Below, piece by piece: positions 1 through 5,257 of a stretch of DNA of 5,257 nt. A program made the translations under genes and the position numbers. The stretch comes from an uncultured Oscillospiraceae bacterium. GTDB taxonomy: Bacteria > Bacillota_A > Clostridia > Oscillospirales > Oscillospiraceae. Where the stretch lies: the NCBI GenBank assembly GCA_947631215.1, contig CANRKN010000135.1, forward strand, positions 1 through 5,257. The letters run 5' to 3'. The notes beneath the pieces were generated by a model. The model worked only from the letters and a program-made list of their open reading frames with translations. It was not told the origin of the DNA and did not search any database. The number at the start of each line of letters is the position of its first letter. The stretch's first letter is position 1.

Positions 1-1
1 A

Positions 2-32
2 CCACCAGTCCTGTTTCGCACAGAACTGGTGG
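2..32. repeat. Inverted repeat / hairpin with 12 paired bases
   Basis: CCACCAGT (2-9) pairs with ACTGGTGG (25-32). Inside it CTGT (11-14) pairs with ACAG (20-23), leaving one C/A mismatch (10/24) and a five-base TTCGC loop. A T-run follows only at 46-50, about 13 bases after the stem, so it is a weak fit for a classical intrinsic terminator. It could mark the end of a gene lying to the left (a frame closes at TAA 35-37) or be a structural part of an element end. Confidence 0.6.
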
Positions 33-49
33 CCTAACCTGTTACTTTT

Positions 50-58
50 TGTGTCTAC
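50..58 (+). repeat. TGTGTCTAC word, inverted partner of 5200-5208
   Basis: The nine bases TGTGTCTAC occur here and as the exact reverse complement GTAGACACA at 5200-5208, at the opposite edge of the window. Sequence beside both copies is loosely similar when one is reverse-complemented (an AGT..AAGA stretch on one side, an AA..AACA stretch on the other), as in imperfect terminal inverted repeats of one insertion-sequence family. An 8/9 copy is at 134-142. The family cannot be named because no transposase is in the window. Confidence 0.4.
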
Positions 59-74
59 TATCTCTTGACTATTT

Positions 75-108
75 CAATCCCAAGGGATTGCGGTCTTTTT
101 GTTTTTTT
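75..108 (+). terminator. Possible intrinsic terminator (short palindrome plus T-runs)
   Basis: CAATCC (75-80) pairs with GGATTG (85-90) around a CAAG tetraloop (81-84). After five bases there is TTTTTGTTTTTTT (96-108). The stem is short and only moderately GC-rich, and the T-run does not directly abut it. It may stop transcription entering from the left before the NRPS promoter. Chance occurrence in AT-rich DNA is a real alternative. Confidence 0.3.
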
Positions 109-218
109 GGGGTCAGCCGGCTTTCGCGGTTTTGGTGTCTACTTGGTGCTCATCGCCCAAAACAACATCATCAAAGAGACAGGAGGTGCCGGCAACCATA
201 TACCCGGCGATAAAATCA

Positions 219-249
219 TGTACAAACATTCTTGAGAATGTGCTATAAT
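219..249 (+). promoter_or_regulatory. Promoter for the NRPS gene, extended -10
   Basis: TGCTATAAT at 241-249 is a perfect extended -10 (TGn plus TATAAT) of the housekeeping sigma factor. No good -35 is present: TGTACA at 219-224 would be spaced 19 bases and TACAAA at 221-226 is spaced 17. Extended -10 promoters tolerate a poor -35. Transcription would start near 256, giving a leader of about 100 bases before the NRPS start. No other gene stands between it and the NRPS, so it most likely drives that gene. Confidence 0.6.
226..241. promoter_or_regulatory. Operator-like dyad directly upstream of the -10
   Basis: ACATTCTTGAGAATGT is an inverted repeat with perfect 7-base arms (226-232 and 235-241) around TG. 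It fills the -35/-10 spacer region and its last base is the T of the extended -10 TG element, so a dimeric protein bound here would compete with RNA polymerase. The word does not match a regulator box that I recognise. Binding by a repressor is inference from position and symmetry. Confidence 0.45.
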
Positions 250-267
250 GGCCGCATGAGGCCATTA
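246..267. promoter_or_regulatory. Second dyad overlapping the -10 and transcription start
   Basis: TAATGGCC (246-253) and GGCCATTA (260-267) are perfect 8-base inverted arms with a 6-base spacer. The left arm shares four bases with the -10 hexamer and the expected start of transcription (about 256) lies in the spacer. It could be an operator, or a hairpin at the 5' end of the RNA. It is a distinct sequence from the dyad at 226-241, so the two would be bound by different proteins if both are operators. Confidence 0.45.
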
Positions 268-342
268 AGTTGGATGCAAAGCGTCTTGCTCACGGCTGAC
301 GCCGGAGCCGAGCGATGATCTGAACAGTACCGCCAGAAGAGG

Positions 343-349
343 AAAGGAG
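343..349 (+). promoter_or_regulatory. Ribosome binding site that sets the NRPS start at 358
   Basis: AAAGGAG ends at 349, eight bases before ATG 358, which is ideal spacing. The in-frame GTG at 349-351 begins on the last base of this site and therefore cannot use it. A further in-frame ATG lies at 367 with less suitable spacing. The start is therefore placed at 358. Confidence 0.8.
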
Positions 350-357
350 TGCGGACG

Positions 358-1032
358 ATGGATACGATGAACGAGGACCTTGCCTATTTCAGGGAGATAT
401 GCTCCGACCCGGATGCGGGAGCCCTGCCGCTGGCCGACGCCCAGGCGGAGGGCTCCGGCGAAGCGCTTTTGCGCTGTGCCCTGCCGGACGGCCTTGGGCT
501 CTCTCTCGCGGAGCTTGCAGGGCAAAAGGGGCTGGATTTGACCTCTCTGTATGAAACGGCGGCGATGCTCCTTTTAGGAAAATGCTGCGGCAATGCGGAC
601 GCGCTCTGCGCGCTGGTCTGCGCAGGAAGGCGCGTGCCCGTCTATTGCAGCTTTGAAAAAGAGACCTCCTTTGCCGGCTGCTGCCGCGGGATCAAGGCGC
701 AGGCGGACGAAGCTAAGCGCCGCGGCGCCGCCGGGTTCGATGCGCTCTGCGAGAAGCTCGGATTGGCCGCGATGCCGGTATTGACGGACGACCGGGCCTG
801 GTTTGACAGCTTTTCGCTGCAGGACGCGGCGCCCGCGACGGCGCTGTGCCTGTTTTTTGACCCGAAAGCGGGCGCCGTATGCGCCAAATACAGCGCCGCG
901 CAGTACCGCGAGGATACGATAGGCCGCCTGCTGGACTCACTGACGGCGGTGCTGCAGGCCGTCGCCCGGGGGGAGGACGATATCGGAAGGATCGATATCC
1001 TCTCCGCCGCCCAGCGGGCTGAGCTGGACGCG
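358..1032 (+). other. Domain: C-terminal half of a condensation domain, no catalytic motif
   Basis: Residues 1-225 follow the pattern of the second lobe of an NRPS condensation domain: a helix region near GLDLTSLYETAAMLLLG, an LCLFFDPKAG strand, then the RLLDSLTAVLQAV helix and a DIGRIDILSAAQRAEL linker leading into FNETD, the usual C-to-A junction. The first lobe with HHxxxDG is absent. A clean promoter and RBS sit just upstream, so this is probably the native N-terminus and not a fresh truncation. It is likely non-catalytic and may be structural or a docking remnant in a starter module. Confidence 0.7.
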
Positions 1033-4000
1033 TTCAACGAAACAGACATGCCCTACGACGCCGGCGAAACGCTGATCGACCGCATCGACCGGGCGGCGGA
1101 GCGTTTCCCGGACAACATCGCGGTGGTTTACAAGGACAAGCGTTACACCTACCGGGCGTTCTCCGACCTCACGGACAGGCTCGCCGCCTATCTGCGCCGC
1201 GCGGGCGCCGGCCGGGAGAAGGTGGTTTCCGTCCTGATCCCCCGGAGCGAATACATGCCGATCTGCGCCGTGGGCGTGCTCAAGTCCGGCGCGGCCTATC
1301 AGCCGCTGGACCCCAGCTACCCCCCGGAGCGGCTCTCGTTCATGATACAGGACGCGGGCGCGATGCTTCTCATCGCGGACAAAGCGCTGCTCTCCCTTGT
1401 GCCGGAGTACGCCGGCCCGGTGCTGACGCTGGACGAGATCGCCGCGCTGCCCGCCTGCGAGGAGCCTCTTCCCCGGCCGAGGCCGGAGGATCTGTTCATC
1501 CTGCTGTACACCTCCGGCTCCACGGGCACGCCCAAGGGCGTCATGCTGGAACACGGCAGCCTGGCGGCCTTTGACAGCTGGTACACGGAATACTACAAAA
1601 TGGATGAAAACAGCCGCGCGGCGGCCTATGCGTCCTTTGGCTTCGACGCGTGCATGATGGATATGTATCCGCCGCTGTCCAACGGCGCGCAGCTGCACAT
1701 CATCCCCGAGGAGATCCGCCTGGACCTGATCGCCATCAACCGGTATCTGACGGAGAACCGCATCACCCATATGTTCATGACCACGCAGGTGGGCCGGCAG
1801 TACGCGGAGCTGTTCCCGGACGGCGAATATCCCCGGTATCTGTCCGTGGGCGGCGAGACGCTGGTACCTGTGCAGCCGCCGCGCTATCGGTTTTTCAATG
1901 GCTACGGCCCCACGGAATGCACGATCTTCACCACGGTCTTCCCCGTGGACAGGCTCTGCCGCAACGTACCCATCGGCAGGGCGCTCAGCAATCTCAAGCT
2001 GTACATCGTCGACGGGCGGGGACGCCGCGTTCCCGTGGGCGTGCCGGGGGAGCTTTGCATCAGCGGGCCCCAGGTAGCCCGGGGCTATCTGAACCGCCCG
2101 GAGAAGAACAGCCAGGTCTTTGTAAAGAACCCCTTCTGCGGCGACGCCCGCTTTTCCCGGATGTACCGCTCCGGCGACGTGGTCCGCTTCCTGCCGGACG
2201 GCAATATAGAGTTTATCGGCCGGCAGGATCTGCAGGTGAAGGTCCGCGGCTTCCGCATCGAGCTGAGCGAGGTCGAGGGCGTCATCCGCCAGTTTGAGGG
2301 CATCCGGGACGCCACGGTGGCCGCCTTTGACGAGGCGGGCGGCGGCAAGTACGTGGCGGCCTATGTGGTGGCGGACGAGCCTGTGGACATAGAGGCTCTT
2401 AACCGCTTCATTCTGGAGCGCAAGCCGCCCTATATGGTGCCCGCCGTCACCATGCAGATCGAGCGCATCCCGCTCAATCAGAACCAGAAGGTGAACAAGC
2501 GCGCCCTCCCCAAGCCGGAGCGGCGGGCCCAGGTCTATGCTCCGCCGGGAAACGACACCCAGAGGAAGATATGCGAGCTGCTGGGCGGCGTGGTCGGGCA
2601 CGAGTCCTTTGGCGCGGATACGGACTTCTTTGAGGCGGGGCTGACCTCCGTGGGCTCCATCAAGTTCCTTGTGCTGCTGAGCAACGCGTTCGGCGCCGCC
2701 GTCACCACCAGGACGCTACGGGAATATAACACGGCGCAGAAGCTGGAGGGCTATCTTGGCACGGCGCAAAAGACCGCCGCCCCGGTCAAACGGGACCGCT
2801 ACCCGCTCACACAGACCCAGATGGGCATCTATGTGGAGTGCATGAAGCATCCCGAGGCGACCTTCTACAATCTGCCGGGCGTCTTCCCTCTCAGCCGGGA
2901 CACGGATACGGAAAAGCTCTGCGGCGCCGTGCGGCGTGTCGTGGACGCCCATCCCGCCGTCAAATGCGCCGTCCGGGCGGATGGGACGGGGCGCGTGTGC
3001 ATGTTCCCCCGGGATGACCGCCCGGTGGACATCGACGTCCTGGAGGGTACGGAGGAGGAGTACAAGGCGTTCTTCAAGGGCTTTGCCAGGCCCTTCGACC
3101 TGGAACACGGCCCGCTGTACCGCTTCGCGGTCTTTCGCACGGAGGAGCACGTCTATTTCGTCCTGGACTTTCACCACATCATCTGCGACGGTTCCTCTAT
3201 CGCGGTGTTTGCCCAGGAGCTGGACCGGGTCCTGCGGGGAGAGGCGCCGCTGGGCGAGCCCTACTCCCAGTTCGACCTGGCGTCGGACGAGGAGCTGGCG
3301 CGGGCAGGCGAGGCGTATCAAAACGCCAAGAGCTACTACGACAGCGTGTTCACCGGCTCTTCCGGCTGCACGGTCCCGGAGCGGGACGCCTATGAGGAGC
3401 AGGAGCGCTGCGGCTTTGTCCGCGTTTTCAGCGACAGGCTCCCGCCGGAGCGCGTAGAGGCGTTCTGCCGCGAGAACCGGATCACGCCCAATGTGTTCTT
3501 CCTCTCGCTGATGGGGTTCGTGCTGGGCCGGTATGAACATACGGAGGACGTGTGCCTGACGACGATCTACAACGGCCGCAGCGACGGGCGGACCGCCGCC
3601 ACGATGGGCATGCTGGTCAAAACGCTGCCGGTGTACGCGAAGCTGGCGGACAGCCGCGCCGTCACGGACTATATGAACGCCATGCAGGAGCAGATTTTCT
3701 CCTCCATGAGCAATGACATCTATTCCTTCGCGGAGATCAGCCGGGCCTATGGCATCCAGAGCGACATGATGTTCGTCTATCAGGGGGAGGACTTTGTTGA
3801 GTTTGACATGGGCGGGCAGAAGACGGTGTTCACCGAGGGCGTGCCCGACGTGGCTAAGTCCCAGCTTTCCGTGGACCTGTTCGTGGAAAAGGGCCGGTAC
3901 CGCTTCGAGTTCGAGTACCGGGAGGATATGTACAGCCCCGCCTTCATCCACCGGCTGAAACGCATCCTGGAGGAGGCCGCTCTCAGCTTCCTCACGGCCC

Positions 4001-5211
4001 GGACCCTGGGGGATGTGCTCCTCACGCCGGCGGAGGACCTGGAGCGCATCGAGGCCTTCAACGACACGGACTATCCCGTGGAGATAGTCAGCGTGAACAC
4101 GCTGTTCGAGGCGCAGGCCGCCGCCCATCCAGAGCGGACGGCCCTGATCGCCGCCGGGGAGACGCTGACCTACGGCGAGCTGAACCGGGCGGCGAACCGG
4201 GTGGCCCACGCCCTGATCGCCCTGGGCGTGGGACGGGACCAGACCGTGGGCCTCATCCTGGAGCGGGACAAGTACGATTATATCGTCAACCTTGGCATCC
4301 TCAAGGCCGGCGCGGCCTTTCTGCCCATGACGCCCGCCTATCCCGACGAGCGCATCGAATACTGCCTGGCCGACGCGGGCAGTCCCTTCGTCATCACCAC
4401 CGAGTCTATCCGGGCGCAGCGGAGCGCCCTGTGGGAGGGAAAGCCCTACCGGGTGCTGACCGTGGAGGCGCTGCTCAGGACGGAGGACGAAAAAGACCCC
4501 GGCCTTCAGATCGACGCTGACGCGCTGGCCTACTGCCTGTATACGTCCGGCTCCACGGGCAAGCCCAAGGGCGTCATGATCGAGCATCGGAACCTGTGCA
4601 ATTTCGTCAACGCCAATCCGCGCAATATCGAGATCACCAACTATACGGACAACGCCCGCGTATCCCTGGCGCTGGCGGCCATCACCTTCGACATCTCGGC
4701 CATGGAGGAATTCATTCCTCTGTGCAACGGCCTGACGGTCTGCATGGCCACGGAGGAGGAGATACACGACCCGGTGGCGCTGGGCAGGCTCATGGAGGCC
4801 AATGAAGTGGACTTTTTGACCTGCACGCCGTCGTTTTTGTCCAACGTGATCGACCTTGCGCAGATGCGCGGCGCCATCGCCCGGCTGAAGGCCTTCGATT
4901 TCGGCGCGGAGGCGTTCCCGCCGGCCCTTTACGGGAAGATCCGCGCCATCAACCCCACGGCCTCCCTCGCCAACGGCTACGGCCCCACGGAGTGCACCGT
5001 CAGCTGCTCCACGAAATTCCTGAACGACACGGACAGGATCACCATCGGCGTACCCCTGGCAAACGTCAAATTCTACGTGGTGGACGCCAAAAACCATGTG
5101 CTTCCCATTGGATGCAAGGGGGAGCTTGTCATCTGCGGCGCGGGCGTGGGCCGGGGCTATGTGAACCTCCCAGACAAGACCTGCAGTAGTAAGATAAAGG
5201 TAGACACATGA
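358..5211 (+). CDS. Nonribosomal peptide synthetase, C-terminally truncated (hemiC-A-T-C-A')
   Basis: A cytoplasmic multimodular peptide synthetase of 1617 residues. Domains in order: C-terminal half of a condensation domain (about 1-225), adenylation domain 1 (about 238-720; YTSGSTGTPKG at 384, NGYGPTE at 514, YRSGD at 603, catalytic Lys711), carrier domain (732-800, phosphopantetheine Ser764), full condensation domain (about 812-1233, HHIICDG at 939-945) and adenylation domain 2 (from about 1239; YTSGSTGKPKG at 1395, NGYGPTE at 1539). The frame breaks off after NLPDKT (1603-1608), then adds nine unrelated residues and stops. Domain 2 thus lacks motifs A7-A10, and no second carrier, reductase or thioesterase follows. 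Composition changes to AT-rich at the break, so the 3' part has probably been lost to an insertion or rearrangement, or the assembly is joined at a repeat. Long open frames on the opposite strand are codon-bias shadows. The NRPS assignment is certain; the product is unknown. The start choice rests on the RBS at 343-349. Confidence 0.95.
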   Translation: MDTMNEDLAYFREICSDPDAGALPLADAQAEGSGEALLRCALPDGLGLSLAELAGQKGLDLTSLYETAAMLLLGKCCGNADALCALVCAGRRVPVYCSFEKETSFAGCCRGIKAQADEAKRRGAAGFDALCEKLGLAAMPVLTDDRAWFDSFSLQDAAPATALCLFFDPKAGAVCAKYSAAQYREDTIGRLLDSLTAVLQAVARGEDDIGRIDILSAAQRAELDAFNETDMPYDAGETLIDRIDRAAERFPDNIAVVYKDKRYTYRAFSDLTDRLAAYLRRAGAGREKVVSVLIPRSEYMPICAVGVLKSGAAYQPLDPSYPPERLSFMIQDAGAMLLIADKALLSLVPEYAGPVLTLDEIAALPACEEPLPRPRPEDLFILLYTSGSTGTPKGVMLEHGSLAAFDSWYTEYYKMDENSRAAAYASFGFDACMMDMYPPLSNGAQLHIIPEEIRLDLIAINRYLTENRITHMFMTTQVGRQYAELFPDGEYPRYLSVGGETLVPVQPPRYRFFNGYGPTECTIFTTVFPVDRLCRNVPIGRALSNLKLYIVDGRGRRVPVGVPGELCISGPQVARGYLNRPEKNSQVFVKNPFCGDARFSRMYRSGDVVRFLPDGNIEFIGRQDLQVKVRGFRIELSEVEGVIRQFEGIRDATVAAFDEAGGGKYVAAYVVADEPVDIEALNRFILERKPPYMVPAVTMQIERIPLNQNQKVNKRALPKPERRAQVYAPPGNDTQRKICELLGGVVGHESFGADTDFFEAGLTSVGSIKFLVLLSNAFGAAVTTRTLREYNTAQKLEGYLGTAQKTAAPVKRDRYPLTQTQMGIYVECMKHPEATFYNLPGVFPLSRDTDTEKLCGAVRRVVDAHPAVKCAVRADGTGRVCMFPRDDRPVDIDVLEGTEEEYKAFFKGFARPFDLEHGPLYRFAVFRTEEHVYFVLDFHHIICDGSSIAVFAQELDRVLRGEAPLGEPYSQFDLASDEELARAGEAYQNAKSYYDSVFTGSSGCTVPERDAYEEQERCGFVRVFSDRLPPERVEAFCRENRITPNVFFLSLMGFVLGRYEHTEDVCLTTIYNGRSDGRTAATMGMLVKTLPVYAKLADSRAVTDYMNAMQEQIFSSMSNDIYSFAEISRAYGIQSDMMFVYQGEDFVEFDMGGQKTVFTEGVPDVAKSQLSVDLFVEKGRYRFEFEYREDMYSPAFIHRLKRILEEAALSFLTARTLGDVLLTPAEDLERIEAFNDTDYPVEIVSVNTLFEAQAAAHPERTALIAAGETLTYGELNRAANRVAHALIALGVGRDQTVGLILERDKYDYIVNLGILKAGAAFLPMTPAYPDERIEYCLADAGSPFVITTESIRAQRSALWEGKPYRVLTVEALLRTEDEKDPGLQIDADALAYCLYTSGSTGKPKGVMIEHRNLCNFVNANPRNIEITNYTDNARVSLALAAITFDISAMEEFIPLCNGLTVCMATEEEIHDPVALGRLMEANEVDFLTCTPSFLSNVIDLAQMRGAIARLKAFDFGAEAFPPALYGKIRAINPTASLANGYGPTECTVSCSTKFLNDTDRITIGVPLANVKFYVVDAKNHVLPIGCKGELVICGAGVGRGYVNLPDKTCSSKIKVDT
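1069..2517 (+). other. Domain: adenylation 1, complete, probably hydrophobic substrate
   Basis: The domain activates an amino acid as its aminoacyl-AMP and loads it on the downstream carrier. Core motifs A2 to A10 are visible, ending with Lys711 in the NQNQKVNKRALP segment. Manual alignment to the ten pocket positions of GrsA PheA gives Asp430, Ala431, Met434, Phe473, Ser496, Gly498, Gly515, Ile523, Phe524, Lys711. Asp430 is the usual partner of the substrate amino group. The pattern D-A-x-x-x-G-G-x-F-K is shared with the common valine code (DAFWIGGTFK as I recall it), so a branched or otherwise hydrophobic residue is the best guess. This prediction is tentative because it rests on hand alignment. 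Confidence 0.85.
2551..2757 (+). other. Domain: peptidyl carrier (thiolation) 1
   Basis: Residues 732-800 form a carrier domain. The phosphopantetheine site reads DTDFFEAGLTSVGS, with Ser764 as the attachment serine; the usual GGHS is replaced by GLTS, a variant that keeps the essential serine. It would need a 4'-phosphopantetheinyl transferase encoded elsewhere. Confidence 0.9.
2791..4056 (+). other. Domain: condensation, complete and probably active
   Basis: Residues about 812-1233 are a full-length condensation domain, opening with YPLTQTQMGIY. The catalytic motif HHIICDG (939-945) keeps both histidines, the aspartate and the glycine. Later motifs NGR (1072-1074), MGMLVKTLPV, and the IYSFAEI..MMFVYQGE region are also present. 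It should form the peptide bond between the residue on carrier 1 and that of module 2. No epimerization domain precedes it, so an L-donor is expected, but I cannot subtype it reliably by eye. Confidence 0.9.
4072..5181 (+). other. Domain: adenylation 2, truncated after motif A6
   Basis: Residues about 1239-1608 cover the N-terminal subdomain only. Motifs A3 (YTSGSTGKPKG at 1395), A4, A5 (NGYGPTE at 1539) and A6 (KGELVICGAGVGRGYV) are intact. The ribose-binding Asp of A7, the hinge and A8 loop, and the A10 lysine are missing. Hand-aligned pocket residues are Asp1445, Ile1446, Met1449, Thr1488, Asp1514, Gly1516, Gly1540, Val1548, Ser1549. This D-I-M-T-D-G-G-V-S pattern matches no code I remember; the acidic residue at 1514 would suggest a polar or basic group if the alignment holds. 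As present the domain should not complete aminoacyl transfer. Confidence 0.85.
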
Positions 5212-5234
5212 GAAACAACCATGTGCCTACCTTT
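5196..5234 (+). repeat. Long hairpin over the stop codon, terminator-like
   Basis: AAAGGTAGACACATG (5196-5210) pairs with CATGTGCCTACCTTT (5220-5234) with one A/C mismatch (5204/5226) and a 9-base loop. The 3' arm runs into TTTTTC (5232-5237), which resembles an intrinsic terminator. The TGA (5209-5211) closing the NRPS frame lies at the top of the stem. Besides stopping NRPS transcription, such a structure at an element end could shield a transposase gene from read-through, as known for IS10 and IS50. Confidence 0.6.
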
Positions 5235-5241
5235 TTCATTA

Positions 5242-5250
5242 TGCTAAAAT
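5242..5250 (+). promoter_or_regulatory. Extended -10-like sequence at the right edge
   Basis: TGCTAAAAT has the TGn element and a hexamer with one difference from TATAAT. No convincing -35 is seen 16-18 bases upstream, where the 3' arm of the hairpin lies. It could start transcription of a gene beyond the window, for example a transposase. Confidence 0.3.
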
Positions 5251-5257
5251 AATATGA

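Larger units (their letters stand above)
1..225. other. AT-richer flank without a recognisable gene; possible mobile-element end
   Basis: No gene with a credible start and ribosome binding site is seen here on either strand. Two + frames stay open for 65-70 codons (to TAA at 211-213 and TGA at 233-235), but they lack a supported start and give cysteine- and arginine-rich or low-complexity translations that I do not recognise. One short frame ends at TAA 35-37 and could be the tail of an upstream gene. The stretch contains a hairpin (2-32), a palindrome with T-runs (75-108), TGTGTCTAC (50-58), GGTGTCTAC (134-142), a small GCCGG/CCGGC inverted repeat (188-192 and 204-208), and an orphan Shine-Dalgarno-like AGGAGGT (181-187) with no start codon at a usable distance. 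Base composition is clearly less GC-rich than the NRPS gene. It reads as intergenic or insertion-element-derived DNA; this assignment is inference. Confidence 0.5.
5182..5257. mobile_element. Probable left or right end of an insertion element (family unknown)
   Basis: Homology to adenylation domains ends at codon 5179-5181 and the composition falls abruptly from GC-rich to AT-rich. The new sequence carries GTAGACACA (5200-5208), the exact inverse of 50-58, a long hairpin (5196-5234) and an extended -10-like TGCTAAAAT (5242-5250) pointing out of the window to the right. A terminal inverted repeat, a hairpin and an inward promoter are typical of insertion-sequence ends. No transposase is visible inside the window, so this remains inference; a non-IS rearrangement or an assembly join is possible. 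Confidence 0.45.

Noticed and set aside
74..90. CRISPR-repeat-like TTTCAATCCC
   Set aside because: It occurs once only, with no regularly spaced copies or spacers.
143..235. Frame from TTG 143 to TGA 235 as a small gene or gene remnant
   Set aside because: No ribosome binding site precedes the TTG, and the translation is unrecognised. The AGGAGGT at 181-187 has no start codon at suitable distance in any frame.
293..310. CGGCT/AGCCG mini-hairpin in the leader as a riboswitch or attenuator
   Set aside because: The stem is only five pairs with an 8-base loop, no T-run follows, and no conserved riboswitch core is seen.
256..318. A 20-codon open frame whose ATG coincides with the predicted transcript start
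   Set aside because: It has no ribosome binding site, and a leaderless leader peptide is unsupported. The sequence shows no run of a single amino acid codon as expected for attenuation.
937..5097. Very long open frames on the minus strand (937-2601 and 2716-5097)
   Set aside because: They lie fully inside the NRPS gene and come from its G/C third-position bias. Their translations are rich in R, H, V and G with no domain I recognise, while the + frame carries unmistakable NRPS motifs throughout.
5181..5186. PstI site CTGCAG exactly at the break, suggesting a cloning junction
   Set aside because: A six-base site is expected by chance, no vector sequence follows, and the mobile-element explanation fits the hairpin and inverted word better.

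Overview
The window is almost entirely one large gene, the 5' part of a nonribosomal peptide synthetase (NRPS) read on the + strand (358-5211). It lies between two AT-richer flanks that look like ends of mobile elements. The gene is GC-rich with strong third-position G/C bias, has a purine-rich AAAGGAG ribosome binding site, and its proteins read like Clostridia-type NRPS domains. These traits suggest a moderately high-GC Firmicute, possibly a gut Clostridium relative (Oscillospiraceae or Lachnospiraceae type). That host assignment is inference.

Layout: 1-225 is a non-coding or remnant flank. It holds a 12-bp-stem hairpin (2-32), a small palindrome followed by T-runs (75-108), and copies of a TGTGTCTAC-like word. 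Then comes a promoter with a perfect extended -10 (TGCTATAAT, 241-249) embedded between two dyads (226-241 and 246-267). A leader of about 100 nt follows, then the RBS (343-349) and the NRPS start. The protein order is: a C-terminal half of a condensation domain with no HHxxxDG; adenylation domain 1 (complete); carrier domain 1; a complete condensation domain with HHIICDG; and adenylation domain 2, which breaks off after core motif A6. From about 5182 the sequence becomes AT-rich and the frame runs for nine foreign codons to a TGA that sits inside a 15-bp-stem hairpin (5196-5234). An extended -10-like sequence follows at the right edge.

Taken together, module 1 could activate an amino acid (pocket residues look hydrophobic) and load it on the carrier. 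The condensation domain would join it to the residue chosen by module 2, but module 2 as present lacks the C-terminal adenylation subdomain, a carrier domain and any release domain. The likely intact ancestor is a two-module (or longer) synthetase, comparable to the A-T-C-A-T-R pattern of Staphylococcus aureus AusA and the related gut Clostridia dipeptide aldehyde/pyrazinone synthetases. The C-terminal part is missing here because of an insertion, a rearrangement, or an assembly join at a repeated element. The sequence alone does not decide which.
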